A program made the position numbers and the translations under genes. Positions 1 through 6,625 of a DNA stretch of 64,000 bases are shown one piece after another. The notes beneath the pieces are model-generated. The model had not been told where the DNA came from, made no database searches, and saw nothing but the letters and a program-made list of their open reading frames with translations. The stretch's first letter is position 1. Each line of letters starts with the position of its first letter. This DNA comes from Nonomuraea zeae. Lineage in GTDB: Bacteria; Actinomycetota; Actinomycetes; Streptosporangiales; Streptosporangiaceae. The stretch is taken from contig NZ_VCKX01000021.1 in the NCBI RefSeq assembly GCF_005889725.1, positions 1 to 64,000 of the forward strand, read 5' to 3'.

Positions 1-411
1 CGGCTGGGGCGGGGACGCCGCGGCCGTGGCCGGGTCGGGGAGCACCGGCCCCTGCTCGGCCTCGGTCTCCGCCTCCGGCTCGCCGTCGTGCCACACCCCC
101 GGGTCGTCCTCCTCCGGCGCTTCCCCGGGGCTCGACCACGGGTTGCCGGAAGGGGGGTTCCACATCTCGAAGTGCCCCCGAGCCGGAGCCGAGGCAGGAG
201 GCTCGGACCCGCTCTTGTCCTGCTGCCACCACAACCCGGAGGGCGGCGGGGGCGGCGGCTTCTCGACGGCCTTGGCCCCGGTCGACCTGTTGGGCGGCGG
301 GAACCGGATGGTACGCGTCAGATCCGGATCCACGGTTTGTTCCCCGTTTACCACGCCCTTGTGCTGGTCGTCCGCATTCCCCTGAGACTGTTCATCCGGC
401 CCGCCGTGCAT
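1..411 (-). CDS. N-terminal part of a proline-rich, acidic protein of unknown function (runs off the left edge)
   Basis: An open frame reads leftwards from ATG at 411 to the window edge without a stop, giving about 137 residues. The visible part is disordered-looking: rich in Pro, Glu, Asp and Gly, with a run of six prolines near residue 50, several WN/WW aromatic spots and an acidic stretch before the edge. No domain is recognisable. Such N-terminal regions are common in actinobacterial membrane or cytoskeletal proteins whose globular part follows, but that part lies outside the window. A purine-rich GGTGAGG lies just upstream of the ATG. The + strand frames over the same stretch have no homology-like character and are taken as shadows. 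Confidence 0.6.
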   Translation of the reverse strand, partial: MHGGPDEQSQGNADDQHKGVVNGEQTVDPDLTRTIRFPPPNRSTGAKAVEKPPPPPPSGLWWQQDKSGSEPPASAPARGHFEMWNPPSGNPWSSPGEAPEEDDPGVWHDGEPEAETEAEQGPVLPDPATAAASPPQP

Positions 412-739
412 GCCTCACCCGTCCGCACTCCATGCGCATCAACTGCCCGCAGGACATTCCACGAATAACAACGTACATGCCGACATGTCAAGGTTGAAGA
501 TCTGATTCAATATTAGTCGGATTTAGAGACTAAAGTGACAGATGTCCGCTTTGTCCGTATTCTTCACTTGTGTGAAAAGATTGGCTCCGAGCCAGAGATC
601 TTGGTTTGGGAAATCCGCTCCGCGGGGAGTCCAGAATTCGCCACTGGGATACTTTCGCAATTGTCTTGAGATGTTCGGCCCCTGGAGCGAGACTCAGTGG
701 CTCCCTTACGCTTTCGTCTGTCTCAGAGAGGAAAGGTTA
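412..739. promoter_or_regulatory. Divergent intergenic region with inverted repeat
   Basis: This 328-base gap is clearly richer in A+T than its neighbours and separates the leftward proline-rich gene from the rightward membrane protein gene. It holds an inverted repeat, TTAGTC (513-518) and GACTAA (528-533) with a 9-base spacer, and a small palindrome GACATGTC (482-489). It probably carries both promoters; no convincing gene is seen. An in-frame ATG at 542 exists, but the encoded 66-residue extension has no protein-like character. Confidence 0.4.
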
Positions 740-1180
740 ATGGCTCATAACAACGAGTTAGTCCCGGGTATGCCGGGGACTGTCCGAGCCGTCCAGGTTT
801 TCATGTGGATCAGTGTGGTGCTCGGTCTCATCCTGCTGGTGGTCGGCGCCCTGAGCCTGGTCGCCGTCAGCGCCCTCGCGGGCGACCCGGAGATCGACGC
901 GGCCTCCGAGGGCCTGCCGTCGATGGGGGTGATGTGGGTCCTGATGCTGATCTCCGCCGTCCTGGTGGTGGCGCAGCTCGTCCTGGTGATCAGGATCCCG
1001 CGCCGCCAGGCAGCCACGCGCAACGCCATCGTCTGGCTGTTCGCGATCTCCGCCGTCGTCAACATCGCCGCCGCCGTGCTGACCACCGATTACGTGTCCA
1101 ACGTGATCTCCCTGCTGATCTCCCTCCTGCTCATCGGCCTGCTCATGACCGCGGACGCCAAGCGCTACTTCGCCGGCTGA
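740..1180 (+). CDS. Small four-helix membrane protein of unknown function
   Basis: The 146-aa product has four predicted transmembrane helices at roughly residues 15-45, 62-85, 93-115 and 120-140, with a short cytoplasmic-type tail ending in Lys-Arg-Tyr-Phe-Ala-Gly. No catalytic motif is visible. The start at 740 is chosen because GAGAGGAAAGG precedes it at good spacing and the hydrophobic protein begins there; the open frame extends upstream to 542 but that extension is implausible. The gene stands alone, followed at once by a strong terminator. It resembles the many uncharacterised four-helix actinobacterial membrane proteins; a function cannot be given. Confidence 0.75.
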   Translation: MAHNNELVPGMPGTVRAVQVFMWISVVLGLILLVVGALSLVAVSALAGDPEIDAASEGLPSMGVMWVLMLISAVLVVAQLVLVIRIPRRQAATRNAIVWLFAISAVVNIAAAVLTTDYVSNVISLLISLLLIGLLMTADAKRYFAG

Positions 1181-1190
1181 CCGCCGGGCC

Positions 1191-1238
1191 CGGCAGAGGG
1201 CCTTCGCCGCCGTTCCGGGTGGCGAAGGCCCTCTGCCG
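1191..1238 (+). terminator. Strong bidirectional stem-loop terminator
   Basis: A perfect 18-bp stem (1191-1208 pairs with 1221-1238) with a 12-base loop lies 11 bases after the membrane protein stop codon and 12 bases from the end of the convergent response regulator gene. It has only a short T run, as is usual in high-GC actinobacteria, and can serve both genes. Confidence 0.85.
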
Positions 1239-1249
1239 TTTCCGCCCGG

Positions 1250-1855
1250 TTACAGCCACCCGAGCCGCTGCGCGTTCCTGATGGCCTCCGGGCTGCTGGC
1301 GGCGTCGAGCTTGGCCATCGCGCTGCGCAGGTGGTCGCGCACGATCCCCTCGGTGAGGTGCAGCTCGGTGGCGATCCTGGCCAGCGCGGCACCGCCGCGG
1401 ACGAGCCGGAGCGCGGCCCGCTCGTGCTCGGTGAGCGGGCTGTCGCTGGCCGCCATCGCGGCGGCGGCCAGCTCGGTGTCGAGGTAACGACCACCGGCGG
1501 CGACCTTGCGGATCGCCGCCGCCAGCTCCTCCGCCGAGGTGTCCTTGCCCAGGAAGCCGCCCACGCCCGCGGCCATCGCCCCGCGCAGGTAGCCGGGCCT
1601 GGGCAGGCTCGCCAGGATGACGATCCCGCACCGCCCGGCGATCTGCCGGGTGGCGGCGAGCACGTCCATGCCGGGCAGGGCGATGTCGATGACGGCGACG
1701 TCGGGCCGATGCCCCTCCACCGCCGGGGCGAGCTCGTCGGCGCTGCCGACCTGTGCGGCGACCTCGATGCCCTCTTCGAGATTGAGCAGCGCGGCCAGGG
1801 CCGCTCGGATCAGGTGCTCACCGTCGGCGAGCAGCACTCGGATGACGTCCGCCAT
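1250..1855 (-). CDS. Orphan NarL/DesR-type response regulator
   Basis: The 201-aa protein has an N-terminal receiver domain (about residues 5-120) and a C-terminal LuxR-type helix-turn-helix (about 137-200, motif LTEHERAALRLVRGG). The phosphoacceptor region reads VIDIALPGMD and the conserved Lys lies in FLGKD. The usual acidic pair near the N-terminus (DD or ED) reads Asp-Gly-Glu here (LLADGEHL), so metal binding may be altered. No histidine kinase gene is next to it, so it is an orphan or atypical regulator. It converges on the membrane protein gene over a shared terminator. Confidence 0.88.
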   Translation of the reverse strand: MADVIRVLLADGEHLIRAALAALLNLEEGIEVAAQVGSADELAPAVEGHRPDVAVIDIALPGMDVLAATRQIAGRCGIVILASLPRPGYLRGAMAAGVGGFLGKDTSAEELAAAIRKVAAGGRYLDTELAAAAMAASDSPLTEHERAALRLVRGGAALARIATELHLTEGIVRDHLRSAMAKLDAASSPEAIRNAQRLGWL

Positions 1856-1930
1856 CTACGGCTCCCACGACATGCGTACGGCCGGCGCCGGACTATGCAG
1901 GAATCCGGCGCCAGCCGTACTGAGCAGATA

Positions 1931-2590
1931 CTACGACCCACCCGAGGCCAGTATGGTCACGCTGTCCCCCGAGTCGTCGCTCTTCGGCGTGGTTTTGTCC
2001 ACGTAGGCCCGGACGGCCTGCCCGGCCCAGTCGTCCCGGACGAGCTCCTCGACCCGCCGGTCCTTCCCGCCGGGGAACAGGTGGCCGAGCACGCCGCTGT
2101 GGTAGGCCAGGGCGAGCAGGGTGACCGTGCGGGCGTCGGGCTTCCCGCCGCGGATCGCCCTGCCGAGCCGCTCCTTGAGCCGGCGGACCGGCTCGGGGTC
2201 GTCGTGGCCGTGCCGCTCGACCGGGATCAGGCCCAGCATCCGGGACTTCCGGGCCTTGAACGCGCCTCTTTCCGAGAGCCGCTGCAGGTAGTGCCGCCTT
2301 TTGCGGACGGGATTGATCATGATCAGCCACCGGCTGGGCGGCAGCGTCTTGCCCACCTTGACCAGCCTGGCCAGCACGGCGTCCAGCTCGGGGTCGCCGA
2401 CCGGCCGCCTGTCCACCACGGCCAGCCCGGTGCCGCGCAGCTGCACCTTCCCGAGCGCGGCCAGCTCGGCCAGCTCGGCGGCCGTGAGACTGATGTTCAG
2501 CACATTGTTGGGGATCAGCTGCTTGCCGTCGGTCTCCCGGTGAGCGAGCAGGATGAGCTCTTCCGCGAATGCCAGCTGTTCAGTGGACAT
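1931..2590 (-). CDS. GPP34 (Golgi phosphoprotein 3) family protein
   Basis: The 219-aa protein matches the GPP34/GOLPH3 family in length and pattern: an N-terminal LAEEL-type helix (here FAEELILLAHRETDG), a central helical region with RWLIMINPVRKRR, and a C-terminal GRAIRGG...DARTVTLLALAYHSGVL block. In eukaryotes the family binds PI4P; in actinobacteria these proteins are abundant and their role is unknown. The gene is 75 bases upstream of the response regulator gene on the same strand and is divergent from the lanthipeptide-type cluster, separated by about 258 bases with possible operators. Confidence 0.85.
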   Translation of the reverse strand: MSTEQLAFAEELILLAHRETDGKQLIPNNVLNISLTAAELAELAALGKVQLRGTGLAVVDRRPVGDPELDAVLARLVKVGKTLPPSRWLIMINPVRKRRHYLQRLSERGAFKARKSRMLGLIPVERHGHDDPEPVRRLKERLGRAIRGGKPDARTVTLLALAYHSGVLGHLFPGGKDRRVEELVRDDWAGQAVRAYVDKTTPKSDDSGDSVTILASGGS

Positions 2591-2631
2591 ACCGTGAGTG
2601 TCACTCCGGCCCGGCGAACCGCGTAGACGTT

Positions 2632-2664
2632 GATGTCATCGGGGCGATGTGACATCTGTCATGC
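2632..2664. promoter_or_regulatory. Cluster of TGTCA/TGACA half-sites upstream of the RiPP operon
   Basis: The gap between the GPP34 gene and the first RiPP gene contains GATGTCA (2632-2638), TGACATC (2650-2656) and an overlapping perfect 12-bp palindrome TGACATCTGTCA (2650-2661), with a further TGTCAT at 2658-2663. The arrangement of repeated half-sites is what a pathway regulator such as the SARP encoded at 17.6 kb could bind. This is inference; no promoter elements were assigned with confidence. Confidence 0.35.
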
Positions 2665-2848
2665 GGCGCCCGTCACGGGTCAGGAAGTGACAGGTCCGGG
2701 GCCGCGCACCCCGCTTCACGTGCGGTTCCCGCCCTGGAAGCTTCGAGGAAGCCGGGAGGAAGCCGCTGTTGTTACCTTTGCCCGCAGCACCTCCGAGTTG
2801 CTCGGTCCGAGCAGCTCCGCGCCACGGTCGCCGACAGACGGGGGAACG

Positions 2849-3985
2849 ATGACGGCGCTGAAGAACGAGGCAACGGACACGGCCAAGGGGTGGATGGCCC
2901 CGATCGATCTGGATCGGGTGCCCGGCGTCGAGGAGTTCCTCGGCCGGCTCGGCCTCGGCCGCTTCGACCGGGAGACCCTGGTGGCGCCCATCGGCCGCAA
3001 CGAAGTGTGGGCGGGCCGGACGGACAGTGGCCGGAAGGTCTTCGTCAAGCGTCTGATCGGGGGAGACGACGCGAAGCCGAGGCTGAGGCGCATCCTCGCC
3101 TTCGAGCGGTTCAAGGCGGCCAGGCCGCCGCTGGCCGAGCGGCTCAGCACCCCGCTCTTCCTGGGCGAGGACGAAGCCGCCGGGCTCGTGGCCTTCGAGT
3201 TCATGGACGAGGCCAGGAACGGCGCCGAAGCCATGATCGAGGAGTCGTTCGGCGACGAGCTGGCCGGGCACGTGGGCGAGGCGATCGGCCATCTCCACAA
3301 CGCCGTGCCACAGGACGGCGACGAGCTGGACGACGGCCCCTTCCCGCTGCCTGACCTGCAGCTCCTGCGCGGGTTGCCGCTGGAGGTGTGGCAGAACCTG
3401 AGCTACGGCGAGATGGAGAGCTGGAGCATCCTGCACGGCGACCCCGAGCTCATGCGCGGCATCCACGCGCTGTGCGAGCGGGAGAGCCGGGCGCCCAGGG
3501 TCCCCGTCCACGGCGACTTCCGGGTCGACCAGCTGCTGCTGCCGGACTCCGGCGGCTTCCAGATCACCGACTGGGAGGACTTCCGGCTCGGCGACCCGGC
3601 CCGCGACGTCGGCGCCTTCGCCGGCGAATGGCTCTTCCGCTCGATCCTGGACATCGTCAGCGCGCGCGGCGACGAGGTGGTCTTCGAGGCGGCCGAGTTC
3701 ACGCACGAGATGGTCCTCCAGCGCGGCGCCGAGAAGATCGAGCGGCTGCAGCCTCGCATCCACGCCTTCTGGCAGGGCTACCGGGCCGTCAGGACGGGGC
3801 TCGACGACGACTTCGCGGTGCGCGCCACGGCGTTCGCCGGCTGGCACATGATGGACCGCCTGCTGGCCTCGGGGGCGCGCTCGGGCAAGCTCTCCGGCAT
3901 CCAGCGCGCCGCCGCCGGCATCGGCCGCACCGCGCTGCTCAGGCCCGCCCGCTTCACGATCGCCCTGGGTTTGGAGGATGAATGA
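2849..3985 (+). CDS. Class V lanthipeptide-type kinase (LanK/LxmK-like, APH fold)
   Basis: This 378-aa protein has the aminoglycoside-phosphotransferase fold. Visible motifs are the N-lobe Lys region (RKVFVKRL, about residue 65), the catalytic loop VPVHGDFRVDQLLL (about 219; Gln replaces the usual Asn) and the metal-binding ITDWEDFRLGDPARD (about 239). In class V lanthipeptide pathways (lexapeptide, cacaoidin) such a kinase phosphorylates Ser/Thr of the precursor so that the partner lyase can eliminate phosphate to dehydroamino acids. The ATG at 2849 is preceded by GGGGGA. Its stop overlaps the next start (ATGA at 3982), so kinase and HopA1 lyase are translationally coupled, which supports the role over an antibiotic-resistance function. 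Confidence 0.85.
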   Translation: MTALKNEATDTAKGWMAPIDLDRVPGVEEFLGRLGLGRFDRETLVAPIGRNEVWAGRTDSGRKVFVKRLIGGDDAKPRLRRILAFERFKAARPPLAERLSTPLFLGEDEAAGLVAFEFMDEARNGAEAMIEESFGDELAGHVGEAIGHLHNAVPQDGDELDDGPFPLPDLQLLRGLPLEVWQNLSYGEMESWSILHGDPELMRGIHALCERESRAPRVPVHGDFRVDQLLLPDSGGFQITDWEDFRLGDPARDVGAFAGEWLFRSILDIVSARGDEVVFEAAEFTHEMVLQRGAEKIERLQPRIHAFWQGYRAVRTGLDDDFAVRATAFAGWHMMDRLLASGARSGKLSGIQRAAAGIGRTALLRPARFTIALGLEDE

Positions 3986-5013
3986 GCGTCACTGACGTGG
4001 CGGTCCCGGACGGGATCGCCCCGGTGCTGGACGCGGTGAGCGTCGACATCGACCGGCTGCGCGCGAGCGTCGCCGACGTGACGGTCGAGGCCGACAGCTC
4101 CGCCGAGCTCGCGGTGAAGCTCTCCCAGGCCCTGTACGAGGTCCTGCACACCGGGCGGCGTACGGAAGGCGGCGGCGGGCTGCCGTTCCACCTGCGGGAG
4201 CGGGAGTTCGAGCGGGCCCTGGCCGAGCAGGTGCCCCATGACTTCACGGTCGCGGAAGGCGTGATCGCCGAGGCGTTCCCCGCTGACGCGGCGGAGGACG
4301 CGAAGGTCCTGGTCGTGTGCGCCGGCCCGCGGGTCTGGGTGCCGCGCGACCGGATCCGGGAGCAGCCCCCGCTCACGCCGGGCCAGCGGGTCAACGTCGC
4401 GCTGTCCCCGCTGCGGCCGGCGCTCTCGCCGGGCTTCTTCTTCGTGCACGGCTCGGTGCCGAGCGACATGCGCGGCGACACCCTGCGCGTCTACGTGAAC
4501 CTGGCGGACCCGGAGCAGGCCCCGGCCGTATGGCACCTGGTCCTGTCCCACCTGGAGGAGCGGCAGGCGGAGTACCGCGCGAAGGTGCTGTCCTCGCCGC
4601 TGCTCTACCCGCGGCGCGACGCGCTCGTGGTCTATCTCGGCAAGCGCTCGCGCGGCCTCGCCGCCGGCCTGGCCGCCCTGGTGAACGGCGTGCCGGGGGT
4701 GGGAAAGGACACGTCCGCGTTCGCGCACGCCCTGGGCCCGGGAGTGGCCGTCGCGTGGGAGCCCGACGACCGCCGGCTGGTCATGAAGGGCATGAGCTTC
4801 GGCCAGCACCGCGCCGGCGTGCTCGGGCAGGCGCTCGTGGAGGCGGCCGTGGACCAGGCCCCCGCCGCCGCGGTGGTCGCCGCCCGGTTCGCAGAAGCCA
4901 ACATCGACCCGTGCGACCTCGCACGGAACGGGACGTCGCCTCAGGCGATGACGGGGGGCGTCTGCACGTGCCCCCCGATATCGGATCCGGACACTCAGCT
5001 GGGAAGGAGGTGA
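3982..5013 (+). CDS. HopA1-domain lyase (LanY/LxmY-like)
   Basis: The 343-aa protein resembles T3SS-effector HopA1 family proteins of actinobacterial RiPP clusters (TvaD in thioviridamide, LxmY in lexapeptide): a helical N-terminal third with YEVLHTG, a central R-E-Q-P-P-L block, a YVNLADPEQAP strand and a C-terminal YPRRDALVVYLGKRS block. By family knowledge it acts as phospho-Ser/Thr lyase with the upstream kinase, giving Dha/Dhb. It overlaps the kinase gene by 4 bases and ends 5 bases before the first precursor gene, whose ribosome site (GGAAGGAGG) lies in its last codons. The last 25 residues are Cys-containing and non-conserved in style. Confidence 0.85.
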   Translation: MSVTDVAVPDGIAPVLDAVSVDIDRLRASVADVTVEADSSAELAVKLSQALYEVLHTGRRTEGGGGLPFHLREREFERALAEQVPHDFTVAEGVIAEAFPADAAEDAKVLVVCAGPRVWVPRDRIREQPPLTPGQRVNVALSPLRPALSPGFFFVHGSVPSDMRGDTLRVYVNLADPEQAPAVWHLVLSHLEERQAEYRAKVLSSPLLYPRRDALVVYLGKRSRGLAAGLAALVNGVPGVGKDTSAFAHALGPGVAVAWEPDDRRLVMKGMSFGQHRAGVLGQALVEAAVDQAPAAAVVAARFAEANIDPCDLARNGTSPQAMTGGVCTCPPISDPDTQLGRR

Positions 5014-5018
5014 ACAGC

Positions 5019-5231
5019 ATGACGAAGAGCACGGCCATCATGGAGCTGGTCGCGGGCTACGACTCCTACGCACAGCCGAGCGAGTTGCAGGTCTCCGCGA
5101 TTTCCGACGCCCCTGAGCTGTGGTTCACGATTTGGGCCATCAGCTATGGCGTACGCGTGAGCTCCGGCAGGTGCGCCATTTGGGCCTCGGCCGCCTCCGG
5201 CGCCGTTTCCGGCTGGATTCTGGGCCGTTAA
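5019..5231 (+). CDS. RiPP precursor peptide 1 (class V lanthipeptide-like; Trp-rich core, internal Cys)
   Basis: A 70-aa peptide begins at ATG 5019 after a strong GGAAGGAGG. Its leader holds STAIMEL-V-AGYDSYA-Q-PSEL, nearly the same as precursor 2 (SSAIMEL-T-AGYDAYA-D-ASEF), and ends in SDAPE. The putative core (about residues 34-70, starting near LWFTIW) is hydrophobic, has four Trp, one Thr, seven Ser or so and a single internal Cys in the segment VSSGRC at residue 52, and ends WILGR. Without a C-terminal Cys it cannot form the usual AviCys ring; a lanthionine between Ser-48/49 and Cys-52 is possible. Leader/core boundary is inferred from where the two precursors diverge. Confidence 0.82.
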   Translation: MTKSTAIMELVAGYDSYAQPSELQVSAISDAPELWFTIWAISYGVRVSSGRCAIWASAASGAVSGWILGR

Positions 5232-5278
5232 GGACCGGGATGGAGCCATCCCTGCGACGAAACGAAGGGAGGGAAAGA

Positions 5279-5500
5279 ATGCACGATGTCGTGCGGCCGT
5301 CGAAGTCGTCGGCGATTATGGAACTCACGGCGGGCTATGACGCCTACGCCGATGCTTCCGAATTCAGTCTGTCGGCCGAATCCGAAGCGCCGGCGGCCAC
5401 GCCGCTGACGATTCTCGTACTGGGCGGATTCGCCACCAGTTATGTGGTCAGCGGGATCGCCCGTAAGGCCTGGGACAGAACCTTCATCTTCGGCTGCTGA
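5279..5500 (+). CDS. RiPP precursor peptide 2 (class V lanthipeptide-like; C-terminal Cys for AviMeCys)
   Basis: A 73-aa peptide starts at ATG 5279 after GGGAGGGAAAG. The leader (residues 9-40) is homologous to that of precursor 1 and ends in SEAPAA. The core (about residues 41-73, beginning TPLTILVL) is strongly hydrophobic with Thr/Ser at several positions and ends DRTFIFGC. The Thr-X4-Cys end has the same spacing as the AviMeCys ring of thioviridamide-type and class V peptides, which fits the decarboxylase encoded at 9436. It is 47 bases after precursor 1 and is followed by a perfect stem-loop that may limit readthrough into the enzyme genes. Confidence 0.85.
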   Translation: MHDVVRPSKSSAIMELTAGYDAYADASEFSLSAESEAPAATPLTILVLGGFATSYVVSGIARKAWDRTFIFGC

Positions 5501-5519
5501 AAAACCGAGGAATAAAAGA

Positions 5520-5553
5520 GTGGGCAGGCGATATATGCAGGGCGCCTGCCCAC
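5520..5553 (+). terminator. Attenuator-like stem-loop after the precursor genes
   Basis: A perfect 11-bp stem (GTGGGCAGGCG at 5520-5530 with CGCCTGCCCAC at 5543-5553) and 12-base loop lies 19 bases after the precursor 2 stop and 38 bases before the methyltransferase start. There is no T tract. Hairpins in this place are common in RiPP operons and raise precursor mRNA relative to enzyme mRNA, by partial termination or by protecting the 3' end. Confidence 0.75.
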
Positions 5554-5591
5554 GCCCGTCCGGTCCAGTTCGGCACGTCTCAAGGAAATGC

Positions 5592-6599
5592 ATGCGAGAT
5601 TCGAACGCCGACGACCTGACCGCGATGGCGGACCTGCTCACGCCGCTCGCCATCCGGGTCGCGGCCACGCTACGCCTGGCGGACCACATGGCCGCGGGGG
5701 TGACGACGGGGGCGGGCCTCGCCGAGCGGACGGGCGCCCACCCCGCGACGCTGAAGAAGCTGCTGCGCTTCCTCGTCTCGCGCGGGATCTTCCGGTGGAG
5801 CGAGGAGCGCGGCTACGAGGTGACCGAGCTCGGCGCCCCGCTGCGGGACGGCGCGCCTGACAGCGTACGCCGGCGGCTGAGCATGGACGGGCTGCTGGGC
5901 CTGGCCGAGCTGGGCCTGACCGGGTTGCTGCACACCGTGCGCACCGGCGAGCCCGGATACAAGGCGGCCTTCGGCCGGGACTTCTGGCAGGACGTGAGCG
6001 ACGTCCCCGACGACGCGAACGTGCTGGCGGAGGAGGTCGTCAGCGGCCTGGAGGCGGACGGTGCGCTGATCGTGCACAGCTACGACTGGTCGGGCGTGAG
6101 CCGGGTGATGGACGTCGGGGGCGGCAACGGGACGCTGCTCATCGAGCTCGCCCGCGCCAACCCGCGCCTGCGCGGCGCCGTGCTCGACCTGCCCGGGATG
6201 GCGCGGGCCGCGGCCAAGCGCATCGAGGAGGCCGCCGTGGCCGACCGGTGCGAGGCGATCGTGGGCAGCTTCCTCGATCCGATCCCGCCGGGGTTCGACG
6301 TCTATGTGCTGTCGGCGATCCTGTGCGACTGGTCGGACGGCGACGCCATCAAGATCCTGCGCCGCTGCGGCGAGGCGGCGGGGGCGGACGGCCGCGTGCT
6401 CGTGGCCGACCGCAATCTCATCCACGATGACGACGACGCGCACGCCGCGCGGATGAACCTGCTCCTGACCGGCACCGTGCCGGCGCCCGTACGCACGCTC
6501 AAGCAGCTCAAGCGGCTCGGCGCGGCGGCGGGACTCGAGCTTACGTGGGAAGGCCCGGCCACGAGGAGACGGGCACTCCTGGAGTTCCGCGCTCATTGA
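5592..6599 (+). CDS. SAM-dependent methyltransferase of the RiPP cluster
   Basis: The 335-aa protein belongs to the O-methyltransferase type with an N-terminal winged-helix dimerisation domain (about 1-95, LTPLAIRVAATLRLADHM) and a C-terminal Rossmann domain with the SAM loop VMDVGGGNGTL (about residue 171), the second-strand acid in AVLDLPG and a DWSDGDAIKILRR helix. The usual catalytic His-His pair of small-molecule O-methyltransferases is not clearly present. In the lexapeptide and cacaoidin pathways a methyltransferase dimethylates the new N-terminus, so N-terminal N-methylation of a mature peptide is the likely job. ATG 5592 follows AAGGAA; an out-of-frame ATG at 5588 is rejected. Confidence 0.82.
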   Translation: MRDSNADDLTAMADLLTPLAIRVAATLRLADHMAAGVTTGAGLAERTGAHPATLKKLLRFLVSRGIFRWSEERGYEVTELGAPLRDGAPDSVRRRLSMDGLLGLAELGLTGLLHTVRTGEPGYKAAFGRDFWQDVSDVPDDANVLAEEVVSGLEADGALIVHSYDWSGVSRVMDVGGGNGTLLIELARANPRLRGAVLDLPGMARAAAKRIEEAAVADRCEAIVGSFLDPIPPGFDVYVLSAILCDWSDGDAIKILRRCGEAAGADGRVLVADRNLIHDDDDAHAARMNLLLTGTVPAPVRTLKQLKRLGAAAGLELTWEGPATRRRALLEFRAH

Positions 6600-6625
6600 C
6601 CCGCACTCTCTTGGACAGGTGAGAA

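Noticed and set aside
26..468. Two plus-strand open frames near the left edge
   Set aside because: They lie antisense to a longer open frame with a consistent proline-rich protein pattern from ATG 411, and have no protein-like features.
542..739. Upstream extension of the small membrane protein
   Set aside because: The extension is compositionally odd, A+T-rich and lacks a ribosome site, whereas ATG 740 has a strong one.
2849..5013. Reading the APH-fold gene as antibiotic resistance and the cluster as a thioamitide locus
   Set aside because: Coupling to a HopA1 gene and precursors points to RiPP dehydration, and no YcaO or TfuA gene is present for thioamides.
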